Positions 8,461-17,095 of a DNA stretch of 64,000 bases are shown here, piece by piece. Under the pieces are notes generated by a model, which saw nothing but the letters and a program-made list of their open reading frames with translations, was not told the origin of the DNA and ran no database searches. The first letter of the stretch is position 1. Each line of letters starts with the position of its first letter. A program made the position numbers and the translations under genes. This stretch comes from Paraburkholderia fungorum (GTDB lineage Bacteria > Pseudomonadota > Gammaproteobacteria > Burkholderiales > Burkholderiaceae). The stretch lies in the NCBI RefSeq assembly GCF_900099835.1, contig NZ_FNKP01000002.1:2666001-2730000 (forward strand), in the 5' to 3' direction.

Positions 8461-8517
8461 TATTCGATTAACCAGCGAGCGTCCCTGCACAAAAGTCTGA
8501 TTCGCTGGCATTTTTTC
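8461..8517 (-). promoter_or_regulatory. Dispersed bipartite element, copy B (upstream of the propeller lipoprotein)
   Basis: The minus strand reads AAAAAATGCCAGCGAATC, then ACTTTTGTGCAGGGACGC, with TCGAATA exactly 18 nt after GTGCA. It sits between the 3' end of the first AraC gene and the lipoprotein start. One arm of the inverted repeat seen in copies A and E is replaced here by an A/T run. Confidence 0.6.
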
Positions 8518-8606
8518 TGTTCGACCAGATACGTTGACATCGCTTACTCCGACGCCAGGATCGAGCTTCTCCATTTCATCGATAAAGACTTGGCGAGCGC
8601 AGCTTA

Positions 8607-9548
8607 CTACGACAAAACCTTTCGTTCAGGCTGTTGCCGCGCGGCGACGCGAAACTGACTCGGCGCCTGGCCCACTTCTCGCCGGAAGAAGCGCGTGAAG
8701 TACGCAGCGTCGGCGAAGCCGAGCCAGAAGGCAATCTGTTCCACCGACATATCGCCGAATATAAGGTTACGCTTCGCTTCAGTGATGATGCGCGCGTGAA
8801 TCATCTTCGTCGGGCTTTGTTCCGACGCTGACGCACACGCCGCGCGCAATTGCACCAGGGACACCGCCATCATCGACGCATAGTCTTGCAGCGGCAGGTT
8901 CTCCCGGTAGTGTTCATCAATCAGCTTGCGGAATCGGTCTACCTGACGAATGTCGTTTCGAATTGCGCCTTCGTTGCTGGTCTGATCCAGACGTGTTTCA
9001 CGAACCAGCATCAGCAGAAGACTCGTGAGCAATGCCTGAGTGCCGACCACATGGCCTACCGCCTCCGACTCGACTTCCTGTTTGAGGCTGTTAATCAGGC
9101 TATAGAACTCCATTCCGGCTTCAGCGGAATAGGACAGCGGAATCATTCGGGCCAGTGACCAGAGCGAGATGAACTCGCGAAGCTTCGCATTGACCTGCGT
9201 CAGATAGGAGACTTCGATTGTCACCACCCATCGGTCGACATCGATTTCGTAGTCGAGACCATGAACGCATTCGGTCGGCAACAGCAATGCACAAGGGCCT
9301 TCAAACGGCACGCTGCTACCTTCGAGGTTCATCACCCCGCGCCCACTGCGAACAAAAATAACCTGACCGTACGCGGGATGCGCATGGGGCTCGGTGCGCC
9401 AGCGGCCCCGCTCGGTGACATGCCCGACATGCACGAACCAGTTCTTCGTTTCAGGCTTCTCGACGTACAGGCGAACTTTTGGAACGGTGGCCCGTTTCGT
9501 TTTGGGAACGGACTTGGGCTGATACTTTGCCACGGCACTATGTGTCAT
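8607..9548 (-). CDS. PobR-like AraC-family transcriptional regulator (paralog 1)
   Basis: A 313-residue one-component regulator. The N-terminal cupin sensor (about 50-150) carries PHAHPAYGQVIFVRSGRGV and LLLPTECVHGLDYEID. The C-terminal AraC double helix-turn-helix (about 205-305) carries LPLQDYASMMAVSLVQLR and MSVEQIAFWLGFADAAYF followed by TRFFRREVGQAPSQFR. Such proteins usually activate genes for uptake or breakdown of an aromatic acid. The ATG has AAGGAG 7 nt upstream, the same leader as paralog 2 at 13104. By eye the two proteins are about three quarters identical. A CAATGGC inverted repeat lies 40 nt before the start (9588-9606), which suggests autoregulation. Confidence 0.88.
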   Translation of the reverse strand: MTHSAVAKYQPKSVPKTKRATVPKVRLYVEKPETKNWFVHVGHVTERGRWRTEPHAHPAYGQVIFVRSGRGVMNLEGSSVPFEGPCALLLPTECVHGLDYEIDVDRWVVTIEVSYLTQVNAKLREFISLWSLARMIPLSYSAEAGMEFYSLINSLKQEVESEAVGHVVGTQALLTSLLLMLVRETRLDQTSNEGAIRNDIRQVDRFRKLIDEHYRENLPLQDYASMMAVSLVQLRAACASASEQSPTKMIHARIITEAKRNLIFGDMSVEQIAFWLGFADAAYFTRFFRREVGQAPSQFRVAARQQPERKVLS

Positions 9549-9587
9549 AAAGTCTCCTTGGCGGCCACATCGCACTCGACGGCGGCT

Positions 9588-9606
9588 GCCATTGAAATGC
9601 AATGGC
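9588..9606. promoter_or_regulatory. GCCATTG inverted repeat upstream of AraC paralog 1
   Basis: GCCATTG (9588-9594), 5 nt, CAATGGC (9600-9606). The left part extends to TGCCATTGAA, the same 10 bases found in dispersed element copies A and E. It is therefore a candidate autoregulatory site for the neighbouring AraC protein. Confidence 0.5.
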
Positions 9607-9829
9607 TCACGCGGAAAGGTTCTCTGTCTGATTCCGCATGGGTCGCAATCTTTTTAGTCGAGCGATCGCCAATCTTCATCGCGCGATTGCCAGCCGGTTT
9701 GCTGAGTGAACTGTCGATCACCGGCGCCGCTTCAATGCAGCCTTCTCGCACGACCGGTTTGGAAGAATGTTCCGGGGATATCGCCGCGACACTTGCAGCA
9801 GATACGGATATGGCGGAACTTATAGAACA

Positions 9830-10426
9830 AACCGCCCGGCGATGCTTGCCGGGGACGCCGCTGTACTCGGCGCGAAGTGCTATGGGCTTTTTGAGTGATC
9901 GACCTTGAAGCTCTTGCGATGCGGAGGTCGTGTCAGGCTGATGTGGCAGTTGCGTGCCATCGTAAAGGTGCGCGCCAATCGTGGCGGCAGGAATATCGCT
10001 GGCGCCGGGAGCGACAGCACGCCTGAAACCGTATGGTGCTCGGGCAGTAGAATCTGGCCTGATCTGCTGGCCGCCTCCGTTGCGTGAGCCGGCGACGACT
10101 CGAACACTATCTGCCCCAGGCCAATCTGGGCGACCACGCTCAACGGGTTTGGAAAGACCGTCAGCAACCAGCCCCAAACGCCAACTTCTATTCGGCTCGT
10201 CCGATCTCTTCCGGCCGCGCCCAAACCATAACCTGTTCCACTGAGGAGGCCGCGCGCGAGTCAGTCTATTGTCAGCACGAACGGAGTGCTCGCAAGCGCG
10301 GCCGGGTGCGGCGCCAGCTTGTGCCCAACATGCCAGATGCAAATGTGCACCAAGGGCGGCAACTACGGTTCGATACGTGACCACAATTCTTCATCCAGAA
10401 TCGGCTTACACCTCGCCTCGCGCCAT
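9830..10426 (-). pseudogene. Decayed IS5-family transposase remnant
   Basis: No single frame is intact, but pieces of an IS5/IS427-type transposase appear in order across frames on the minus strand. They are MARGEV at 10426, ELWSR near the expected N-terminal site, FVLTI and the Gly-rich stretch GTGYGLG, EVGVWG, then IPAATIGAHLYDGTQL (intact relatives have IPLA..TG.NRND.TQLLPL), and finally KKPIALRAEY and PGKHRRAVCS (relatives: LRADRGYD..K.RR). At least three frameshifts and several stops are needed, and the C-terminal third is missing. No terminal repeats were found. A long open frame across part of this region is not a gene; it joins fragments by chance. Confidence 0.6.
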
Positions 10427-10849
10427 CGTCGTACGATAGAAGAGGTTCACTGCTCGGCACAGAAATTTAACAGCCCCGTGGGCCTCGATCAAATCGCCTC
10501 TGCGTTGGCTCACCGACGTTGAAAAAGGTTCAGCGTTGGCGAACATTCTGACGAATACTTCTGCGTTCCGTCTTCAATAATGAATACGACAACAGCAGAT
10601 CAAGACAGTGTTTACCCTCGATCAAGCTTTGAAGGAAAGCCTCATCGACCTTCTATCGAGAACCGGATAAGCACACTTTTTATAGCGGATAACCTTTCAA
10701 AAAACTAAAGCCGCCCGGCGAAGCGATGCCATCCTAACACTGCTGACATATCACGGAAACAGCTCATATTTTTCCATACATTTCCGTGAGACAAACCTGT
10801 CATTTACCCGAACGCCGGCACCGCTTTCACAGTACCGGCGTGCTCTGCA
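10427..10849. other. Intergenic stretch after the porin gene
   Basis: No gene is supported. Near the porin 3' end an inverted repeat (ACGCCGG at 10812-10818 with CCGGCGT at 10835-10841) could serve as a weak terminator for the minus-strand porin transcript, though no T-run follows it. Confidence 0.35.
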
Positions 10850-11875
10850 TCAGAAGCGATGCATGATCCCCAAAGCTACGCCGCGTGTATTCGCACCCGG
10901 TGCACCCTTAAGACCCTGATAGTTAGTACCATTGAGACTGAATTGCGCGAGGCCGCGGTTCTGAATAAAGCCCGCCGATGCATACAGTGTCGTCCTCTTC
11001 GAAAGAAGATGCTCGTAAGTCAGACCGATTTGCTGTGCGTTATTGCCCGCGCCCGTGCGGTCATGTGCGTAACCGTACATTACCGAGAGATCGTCGGCGG
11101 GAGTGAACGAGTATGACGTCGATGCGGCGTACACGTCCCGCTTCACGCTGTTGTCGGTTTGACGTTCGTTGTGATACGCCAGATAGAACTGCGCATTCCC
11201 CACGGTAATCGACGAACCGACGTTCAACACTTTCAGCGTCGAAGTTCCAGTTGCATTGTCGGCCTGCTCGTAACCGGCAGCGAGATGGAATGGGCCGTTG
11301 ACGTAGCGGACCACCGCGTTATAGAACTGGAACCCGTTGGACGGCTTGGTCGTCGAATCGCGCATCGCGACCATGAACTGTGCTGTCAAACCATAGATCG
11401 TCGGCGTGAAGTACGAGATCGCGTTATTCACGCGAACAGTCAAGGTGTTGAAGTTGTTCATCGGCGACCCGATACTCATGACCGCCAGAGGATCTAGTTC
11501 GGGATTCAGGAAGATGTACTGCGGCGTATTCTGCAGACCGATCCGTGTCTCGCCGAAATCACCCGACAACCCCACCCACGCCTGACGATTAAACGCTGCC
11601 GTTGCACTCGCGGCCGCGCCAGTCGCACCGCTGAATCCTTGCTCCAACTGAAAATTGACGTGCAGTCCATTGCCAATGTCTTCACTGCCCTTCAGCCCGT
11701 ACCGGCTTGCGAACAGGCCGCCCGACGTGGCGCGAACCGCTCCGCCGCTGCCTGCATTCTGATACTCGATGCCGTTGTCGATGACGCCATAGAGCGTCAC
11801 CGACGACTGCGCATAAGCCGCGTTAAACGCACACGCCGATGCAACGCCCGACACGAGAGTGAGCCACTTTTTCAT
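10850..11875 (-). CDS. Gram-negative trimeric porin
   Basis: A 341-residue outer membrane porin of the Burkholderiales type (Porin_4 family), forming a general diffusion pore, often with a preference for anions or aromatics. Signal peptide at residues 1-22 (MKKWLTLVSGVASACAFNAAYA), then the hallmark QSSVTLYGVIDNG, the constriction-loop region around PQYIFLNPELDPLAVMSIG, repeated amphipathic strands, and the C-terminal strand ending in Phe (GVALGIMHRF), the outer-membrane insertion signal. GGAG lies 7 nt before the ATG. The gene lies between the two AraC paralogs, which suggests joint control. Copy C of the dispersed element is about 800 nt upstream, too far for an obvious promoter. Confidence 0.95.
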   Translation of the reverse strand: MKKWLTLVSGVASACAFNAAYAQSSVTLYGVIDNGIEYQNAGSGGAVRATSGGLFASRYGLKGSEDIGNGLHVNFQLEQGFSGATGAAASATAAFNRQAWVGLSGDFGETRIGLQNTPQYIFLNPELDPLAVMSIGSPMNNFNTLTVRVNNAISYFTPTIYGLTAQFMVAMRDSTTKPSNGFQFYNAVVRYVNGPFHLAAGYEQADNATGTSTLKVLNVGSSITVGNAQFYLAYHNERQTDNSVKRDVYAASTSYSFTPADDLSVMYGYAHDRTGAGNNAQQIGLTYEHLLSKRTTLYASAGFIQNRGLAQFSLNGTNYQGLKGAPGANTRGVALGIMHRF

Positions 11876-12680
11876 CTAGTCTCCGAATCAATGTGTGTTC
11901 TTTAAAATTCATCATTCAGCGGTCTGTTGCGCCGAATTGAGAATTTATGATTTCGTTCGTATTTCTAATTTCCAGAAAACATCGTGCCTTTGAAAGTAAC
12001 CAGAATGAAGTTGGCGGCTAAGCCACAAGAAATGCCGTGAGTGTCTCGCCGGTGCGCAGTTCGCACGTAGCAGCGTGAGCAGAAGAGGGTTGGGGCTTAA
12101 GTAGCCGGAGTGGGATCGGTATCCCTTTGTCGAATTGAAAAAGCGCGGTGCTGCAAGTTGAACGTGGAGTGCGAATCGCGCTGTAGAAGCACTGGTGCAA
12201 GATGTCGAAGCCAAAGCAGTCGAAGATGCTGGCTGTCAGAACAGAAGAAGAGGTGGCGAGAAGACGCCAGAGGTAGAACGAGGAACTCTCGTCAACCGAA
12301 CGGCCAATGGCGACGCTGCACGATTCGCGGCGAACCTTCGCACACGCATGGTCCGTGCGGCCCGTTCTTTCCGGCGTCGAGTTGCAATGTCGCGTCCGTC
12401 TCGCGGCAATGACTCGTATGGCGCCGAACAGGCTACGAGGTGTCCCTTCCCGCATGTGCGTCTCCATTGCATTTTTATTGGAATTGAACGGCTACTGCAT
12501 CGCGCCGCCTTAGCCTGCTTGCAGGCATTCAGGCGACGCGAAAAAATAGCGATGCCAGCCGCCCGTCTCCGGCGGCTTTCACTTTGTTGCCTGCATTTTT
12601 TTGCATGGTCATGTAGGCGGTGTTTGGTGTCTCATCAGCGCTCTCTGAGCGAGCCTCATCGCTGGGGACCTGTCTCTGTT
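11876..12680. other. Large intergenic region, no recognisable gene
   Basis: About 800 bases between the porin start and element copy C. Open frames of up to 186 codons run on both strands over the same DNA, but they are basic, Arg/Ser-rich, overlap each other and resemble no family. The porin promoter must lie near 11876-12000. The remainder may be remnant DNA or hold a non-coding RNA; nothing specific can be supported. Confidence 0.35.
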
Positions 12681-12745
12681 GTAAGAATATTTGATGCCCG
12701 ATCGATAGTCCTTACACAAAACGTAGATTCACTGGCATTTTTTTC
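12681..12745 (-). promoter_or_regulatory. Dispersed bipartite element, copy C
   Basis: The minus strand reads AAAAAAATGCCAGTGAATCT, then TTTTGTGTAAGGAC, with TCAAATATTCTTAC exactly 18 nt after GTGTA. The second block matches copy E almost base for base (AATATTCTTAC). It points toward the porin, but 800 nt away. In the other direction AraC paralog 2 starts 360 nt away. Confidence 0.6.
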
Positions 12746-13103
12746 TGTCGGTTAGATAGGGCACGATCGCTCCTGGAGCCTTACTCGTCCGGCTCAGCGA
12801 GACCCAAATCCAGCGCTCAGTGCAAGCTGGACAGCAACCTTGTCGCGACATATGTCATGCTTGCGGTTTTGGCGCTCACGTTTTCCTGAAACAAACCCAC
12901 CGCTCGTCGCGTCAAAGTTTGCGACCCGGTTCTTGATCAGAGTCAGCCGCCGCTCATAGCGTCGCGAGAACGACTTGCCGCGGTTTGACCGGTGAGATAG
13001 GGTTTTAAAGGGGACAGTGCCGGAAAATCTTTCTGCGCAAGCGCCGTGATGCGACGACCGGCCTTCATCAGATCGACCCGTTGATCTTCGCCAAGGAGAC
13101 TTT

Positions 13104-14042
13104 ATGACACACAGTGCGATGACAAAATATCAACGCCAACCGAACAACAAAGTAGCGCTGAAAACGGTACCGAAGGTCCGTTTGTATGTCGACCGCCCTG
13201 AAGAAGAAGAGAAGTGGTTTGTGAATATCGGCCACGTGACCGAGCGGGGCCGTTGGCGAACCGAACCTCATGCGCACCCGGAATACGGCCAGGTGATCTT
13301 CGTTCGCAGCGGTCGTGGCGTAATGAATCTAGAAGGTTCGAGCGTCCCGTTCGAGGGGCCCTGCGTATTGCTGCTGCCAACAGAGTGCGTGCACGGACTC
13401 GATTACGAAATCGATGTAGACAGATGGGTCGTGACAATCGAGGTGTCTTATCTGACCCAGGTCAACGCCAGACTCCACGAGTTCATCCAGTTGTGGTCGC
13501 TGCCCCGAATGATCGCGCTGTCTTCGGCAGCCGGGTCCGCCGCTGAGTTCTTCGGCCTGGTCACGCGGCTCGCACAGGAACTCGAATCGAAGACGTTCGG
13601 TCATGTGGTCGGAACAGAGGCCCTGTTGACCCAGATCTTCCTGATGCTGGTTCGCGGAACCCAACTCGACCAGCCCGACAATGGCGGTGCATCACGCAAC
13701 GAGATCCGCCTGGCCGACCGCTTTCGTGAACTGATCGATCAACATTACCGGCAGAACCTGCCGTTGCAGGCCTACGCGTCGAAGATGGCGGTGTCTCTGG
13801 TTCAGTTGCGTGCGGCCTGCGCGGCTGCCACCGGGCAAAGTCCGACCAAGATGATCCACGCGCGCATCATCACCGAGGCGAAGCGGAATCTGATTTTCGG
13901 CGAGATGTCGGTAGAACAGATCGCCTTCGGGCTCGGCTTCTCGGATGCCGCGTACTTCACGCGCTTCTTCCGCAGAGAGGTCGGCGAAGCGCCGAGTCAG
14001 TTCCGGGTGACTGCCAGAGAGCAGTCCCAACGCACGAAATAA
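13104..14042 (+). CDS. PobR-like AraC-family transcriptional regulator (paralog 2)
   Basis: A 312-residue regulator with the same plan as the gene at 8607-9548: cupin sensor with PHAHPEYGQVIFVRSGRGV and LLLPTECVHGLDYEID, and C-terminal AraC helix-turn-helix pair (LPLQAYASKMAVSLVQLR, MSVEQIAFGLGFSDAAYF). The DNA-contacting halves of the two paralogs are nearly identical, so they probably see the same DNA sites. The sensor halves differ more, mostly between residues 150 and 200, which fits different ligands. The ribosome binding site and leader (GCCAAGGAGACTTT before the ATG) are copied too. Element C lies upstream and element D downstream. Confidence 0.88.
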   Translation: MTHSAMTKYQRQPNNKVALKTVPKVRLYVDRPEEEEKWFVNIGHVTERGRWRTEPHAHPEYGQVIFVRSGRGVMNLEGSSVPFEGPCVLLLPTECVHGLDYEIDVDRWVVTIEVSYLTQVNARLHEFIQLWSLPRMIALSSAAGSAAEFFGLVTRLAQELESKTFGHVVGTEALLTQIFLMLVRGTQLDQPDNGGASRNEIRLADRFRELIDQHYRQNLPLQAYASKMAVSLVQLRAACAAATGQSPTKMIHARIITEAKRNLIFGEMSVEQIAFGLGFSDAAYFTRFFRREVGEAPSQFRVTAREQSQRTK

Positions 14043-14242
14043 ATCGCCACTGCGCAAGAGGCTTCGCATTCGTCTTTCTTATTGGCGGCGAAGCCTCCCC
14101 CTCTTTCCCGGCCTTCTTTCTCTTCTCGATTCTTCTCCGACTCCCAGCTCTGTCTTCAAGCTGAAGCGCCCCGTTTCGCACTAACTCCACCGGTGCAAAT
14201 CAGTCCGCAATCGCGGACTACATCCTCCTCCGGACGTGCAGC
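14043..14242. other. Spacer between AraC paralog 2 and element D
   Basis: About 200 non-coding bases. No terminator hairpin is obvious after the AraC stop codon. Confidence 0.3.
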
Positions 14243-14306
14243 AAAAAATGCCAGCGAATCTCACTTTTGTGTAAAGGCAGACGCGCGGCCATCCAATACT
14301 ATTCCC
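14243..14306 (+). promoter_or_regulatory. Dispersed bipartite element, copy D (upstream of the Tsx-like channel)
   Basis: The plus strand reads AAAAAATGCCAGCGAATCTC, then ACTTTTGTGTA, then exactly 18 nt, then TCCAATACTATTCCC. This copy is in plus orientation and faces a plus-strand gene that starts about 290 nt downstream. The other four are in minus orientation, and three of them face the nearest minus-strand gene (copy C is 800 nt from the porin). Orientation thus tracks the downstream gene. Confidence 0.62.
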
Positions 14307-14592
14307 TCCAACCACCGCGACAGAACTGTCCAGTGCCGGATTGATCAGCTAGTTGCCCACGGTGCGGCGAATCAAGAGTCGAAAACGGCCACGCCTCGCC
14401 AATAAACAAAAGTCCAATTTCGACGGAGACAGAAAGCACATTCAAATAAAACGCACAGCGTCGAGTTGGCACATCGCCAGCCTTTTGCTGAAACGGTACG
14501 TCGACCGGCTTTGACAGCTGCGCCTCGGGTATCTGGCTCCCATTACGTCATCAACAGAGTTGAGCGGAACCGGAGCCGATAAAAAAATCTAT

Positions 14593-15588
14593 ATGGACGG
14601 AGACATGAAAAAAATTTCTAAAGCTTTGCGCAAGCCGCTTCTCGGCGTGGCCATGTTCTGCTGTTTGAGCGAGTTCGGTTTCGCCGAAGAGGTCACGGCT
14701 CCCACCGAGTCCGCACCGTCGCAGGCGCAGTCGACCCAGCAGACTCCGGCGAACGCTAACGCGCCTCTCACCTTTCCGGATCTGAAGTCGGGCGAGCAGA
14801 CCGGTGTGCCGCCGGTGTCGTGGAACGATACATTTATCGGCTATCGCGTCGGCAGCAACTTCCACTACCCGGGCGTTGCCGACAAGGTTACGCAGAACAT
14901 CGGCTACCTGACGACGACCGGCGGTTTCCGCTTCGGTAGCTACGCATTCAACGTCGACTATCTCGTGTCGAACTCCGCGAATCCCGAGGTTGGCGGCCCG
15001 AATACGAGTGGCGCGCAGGAAGTGTATAGCGTGGGCCGCGTCACGCTGAGCGCCAGCAAGATCTTCGGCAAGCAGATCGGTATCGGCGTGATTCGCGACG
15101 TGGGCCTGACCGGCGGTTATGAGTTCGGTGCAAAGAACGACGCCTACGCACAACGTGCCCGCATGCTCGTTCTCGGTCCGACTATCGAATTCGCGCTGCC
15201 GCGAGGCTTCTGGAACCTGACCGCAGGTGTGCGGACCGAAAGCAACCACAACGGTATCGTCGGCGTGGACGTGCACTACAACGCTGCATGGCACATCGAA
15301 AGCTCGTGGCTGTATCCGTTCCGCGTGGGTCCTGTGCCGCTGATGTTCCGTGGCTTCGCCAGCATGACCGGTCCGAAGGGCAAGGACGGCTTCGGCGTTC
15401 AGACGAAGACCGAATTCCTCACCCGCGCTTCGTTGCTCGCAGACCTCGGCTCATTCATCGGTCATCCGCGAACGGTTTATGCGGGCTTCGGTTACGAGTA
15501 CTGGTACCACATGTACGGTTCACCGACTAGCGAAACGGTCGGCACGATTACATCGGTTCCGATGTTCCAGGCTGAAATCCATTTCTAA
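14593..15588 (+). CDS. Tsx-like nucleoside-specific outer membrane channel
   Basis: A 331-residue outer membrane beta-barrel of the Tsx (channel-forming, nucleoside-specific) family. It has a signal peptide after MDGDMKKISKALRKP, a Pro/Gln/Thr-rich spacer (about 30-65), then the barrel beginning SWNDTFIGYRVGSNFHYPG with FNVDYLVSNSANP and GAQEVYSVGRVTL, which match the Tsx pattern. It ends in a Phe-terminated strand (FQAEIHF). It may pass nucleosides or another small hydrophilic compound. The start is uncertain: ATG at 14593 or 14605 (MKKISK), or a TTG at 14560, all in one frame. Element D lies upstream and a terminator follows. Confidence 0.75.
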   Translation: MDGDMKKISKALRKPLLGVAMFCCLSEFGFAEEVTAPTESAPSQAQSTQQTPANANAPLTFPDLKSGEQTGVPPVSWNDTFIGYRVGSNFHYPGVADKVTQNIGYLTTTGGFRFGSYAFNVDYLVSNSANPEVGGPNTSGAQEVYSVGRVTLSASKIFGKQIGIGVIRDVGLTGGYEFGAKNDAYAQRARMLVLGPTIEFALPRGFWNLTAGVRTESNHNGIVGVDVHYNAAWHIESSWLYPFRVGPVPLMFRGFASMTGPKGKDGFGVQTKTEFLTRASLLADLGSFIGHPRTVYAGFGYEYWYHMYGSPTSETVGTITSVPMFQAEIHF

Positions 15589-15610
15589 TCGGCGTCTGTA
15601 GTGAACCTGC

Positions 15611-15643
15611 CTATTGGCGACTCCTTGATCGGGTCGCCAATAG
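15611..15643 (+). terminator. Terminator after the Tsx-like channel gene
   Basis: CTATTGGCGAC (15611-15621) pairs with GTCGCCAATAG (15633-15643), 11 bp with an 11-nt loop, followed by TCGTTTG. It lies 22 nt after the stop codon. Confidence 0.75.
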
Positions 15644-15790
15644 TCGTTTGAGAAACAGGTTTGATGTTCTGTTGCTGTTCAGTTTGAGTGCTTTTCTGGT
15701 CGCATTGTCGAAACGTCCGCGTCGTTTTTTACGCGGTTCTGAATGTCGTGCGCAGTGTGTTGTGCAGTTCTCTATCAGTCTATTTTTTTC

Positions 15791-16999
15791 ATGAAGAACC
15801 CGGTTCTCGAGATTTCATCTTTCCGATACTTCTTTCTGAGCCGCGTTGCGACGACCATGTCCAATCAGATGCTCATGGTGATCGTCGCCTGGCAGATGTA
15901 TGACATCACGCACAGCGCGTATGACCTCGGCATGGTCGGCCTGGCGCAGTTTGTTCCTGCACTCGCGCTCTGTCTGATCGTGGGTCAGGTCGCGGATCGG
16001 TATGATCGCCGCTTCATTCTGATGGCTTGCCTGATAGGACAGTTCAGCGTAGCCATGCTCCTGATTGCGGGCACGTTGGGAGGCTGGCTGGGGCGCGAAG
16101 TCATCCTGCTCGCGTCGATCGGACTAGGTATGGCGAAAGCCTTCCAGTTGCCTACGCAGCAGGCGCTTCTGCCCACGCTCGTGCCGCTGCCCGCATTACC
16201 GCAGGCGCTCGCCATCAATTCCGCCGGATCGCAATGCGCCACCATCATCGGGCCGGCGATTGGCGGCTTTATCTATGTGGCAGGTGCATCTGTCGTGTAT
16301 GGCGTGTGCGCGGGAATGTGCCTGTTCGCGGCCGTGATGGTCTACCTGATCCGTCATCAACATGTACGTCCGCCTCGCGAGCAGGTGACACTCCAAAGCC
16401 TGTTCGCGGGCATCAACCTTATCTGGATGCGCAAAGAAGTACTCGGCGCGATTTCACTCGATCTATTCGCGGTTCTTTTCGGCGGCGCAACCGCGCTATT
16501 GCCGATCTTTGCGCGTGATGTTCTGCATATCGGCTCGTGGGGATTGGGGCTCTTGCGTTCGGCGCCTGCAGTAGGCGCGTTACTAGTCTCTCTCTACCTC
16601 GCACGCTATCCGATCCAGCGGCGTGTCGGAAAAATGATGTTCGGCTCGGTCGCGCTATACGGCCTTTCGACGCTGGTTTTCGCGCTCTCCCACTCATTCA
16701 TGTTGTCGCTGGTCGCGCTGATGCTAACCGGCGCATTCGATATGGTCAGCGTCGTCGTGCGGCAATCGCTGGTGCAACTGGAAACGCCTAACGAGATGCG
16801 CGGCCGTGTGAGCGCCGTCAATTCGATCTTCATTGGCGCATCGAATCAACTGGGCGAATTCGAGTCCGGCATAACGGCCGGCTGGCTCGGCGCGGTTCCT
16901 TCCGTGCTGGTCGGCGGAGCGAGCACGGTGTTGATCGTGGCGCTCTGGATGAGGCTGTTTCCGTCGCTGGCTCAGCGGGCGAAATTGACGACTTCGTAG
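15791..16999 (+). CDS. EntS-like MFS exporter
   Basis: A 402-residue inner-membrane transporter of the major facilitator superfamily, MFS_3/EntS type, a group known to export siderophores and drugs. About twelve membrane segments are visible. The loop 2-3 signature is present as GQVADRYDRRFILM, and the paired segment after helix 8 as RGRVSAVNSIFIGASNQLGEFESG, which is typical of EntS relatives. The ATG at 15791 gives the usual start (MKNPVLEISSFRYFFLSR); the in-frame upstream ATG would add a Cys-rich stretch not seen in the family. No siderophore genes are nearby, so the substrate is unknown. The aldehyde dehydrogenase gene follows after 96 nt. Confidence 0.85.
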   Translation: MKNPVLEISSFRYFFLSRVATTMSNQMLMVIVAWQMYDITHSAYDLGMVGLAQFVPALALCLIVGQVADRYDRRFILMACLIGQFSVAMLLIAGTLGGWLGREVILLASIGLGMAKAFQLPTQQALLPTLVPLPALPQALAINSAGSQCATIIGPAIGGFIYVAGASVVYGVCAGMCLFAAVMVYLIRHQHVRPPREQVTLQSLFAGINLIWMRKEVLGAISLDLFAVLFGGATALLPIFARDVLHIGSWGLGLLRSAPAVGALLVSLYLARYPIQRRVGKMMFGSVALYGLSTLVFALSHSFMLSLVALMLTGAFDMVSVVVRQSLVQLETPNEMRGRVSAVNSIFIGASNQLGEFESGITAGWLGAVPSVLVGGASTVLIVALWMRLFPSLAQRAKLTTS

Positions 17000-17095
17000 A
17001 GCGACACGCTCCGAACTCAATGCGGATAACACCAACCGCCGCGGCCAACGCCCATCCGTATACGAGATTTATCTTCCATCCTTTTTGGAGTAGTC

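Noticed and set aside
9545..10384. A 279-codon open frame on the minus strand as a gene
   Set aside because: Its upper part carries transposase blocks that continue in other frames, and its lower part overlaps the AraC leader without a ribosome binding site. It is better read as IS5 remnant DNA.
12018..12755. Overlapping open frames of 149 and 186 codons on opposite strands
   Set aside because: Both lack ribosome binding sites and family similarity, and one runs through dispersed element C.
12943..13090. Minus-strand frame ending in TALAQKDFPALSPLKPYL, resembling the C-terminus of some enzyme
   Set aside because: About 50 residues only, no family recognised, and it would be cut by the start of AraC paralog 2. 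Too weak to list as a pseudogene.
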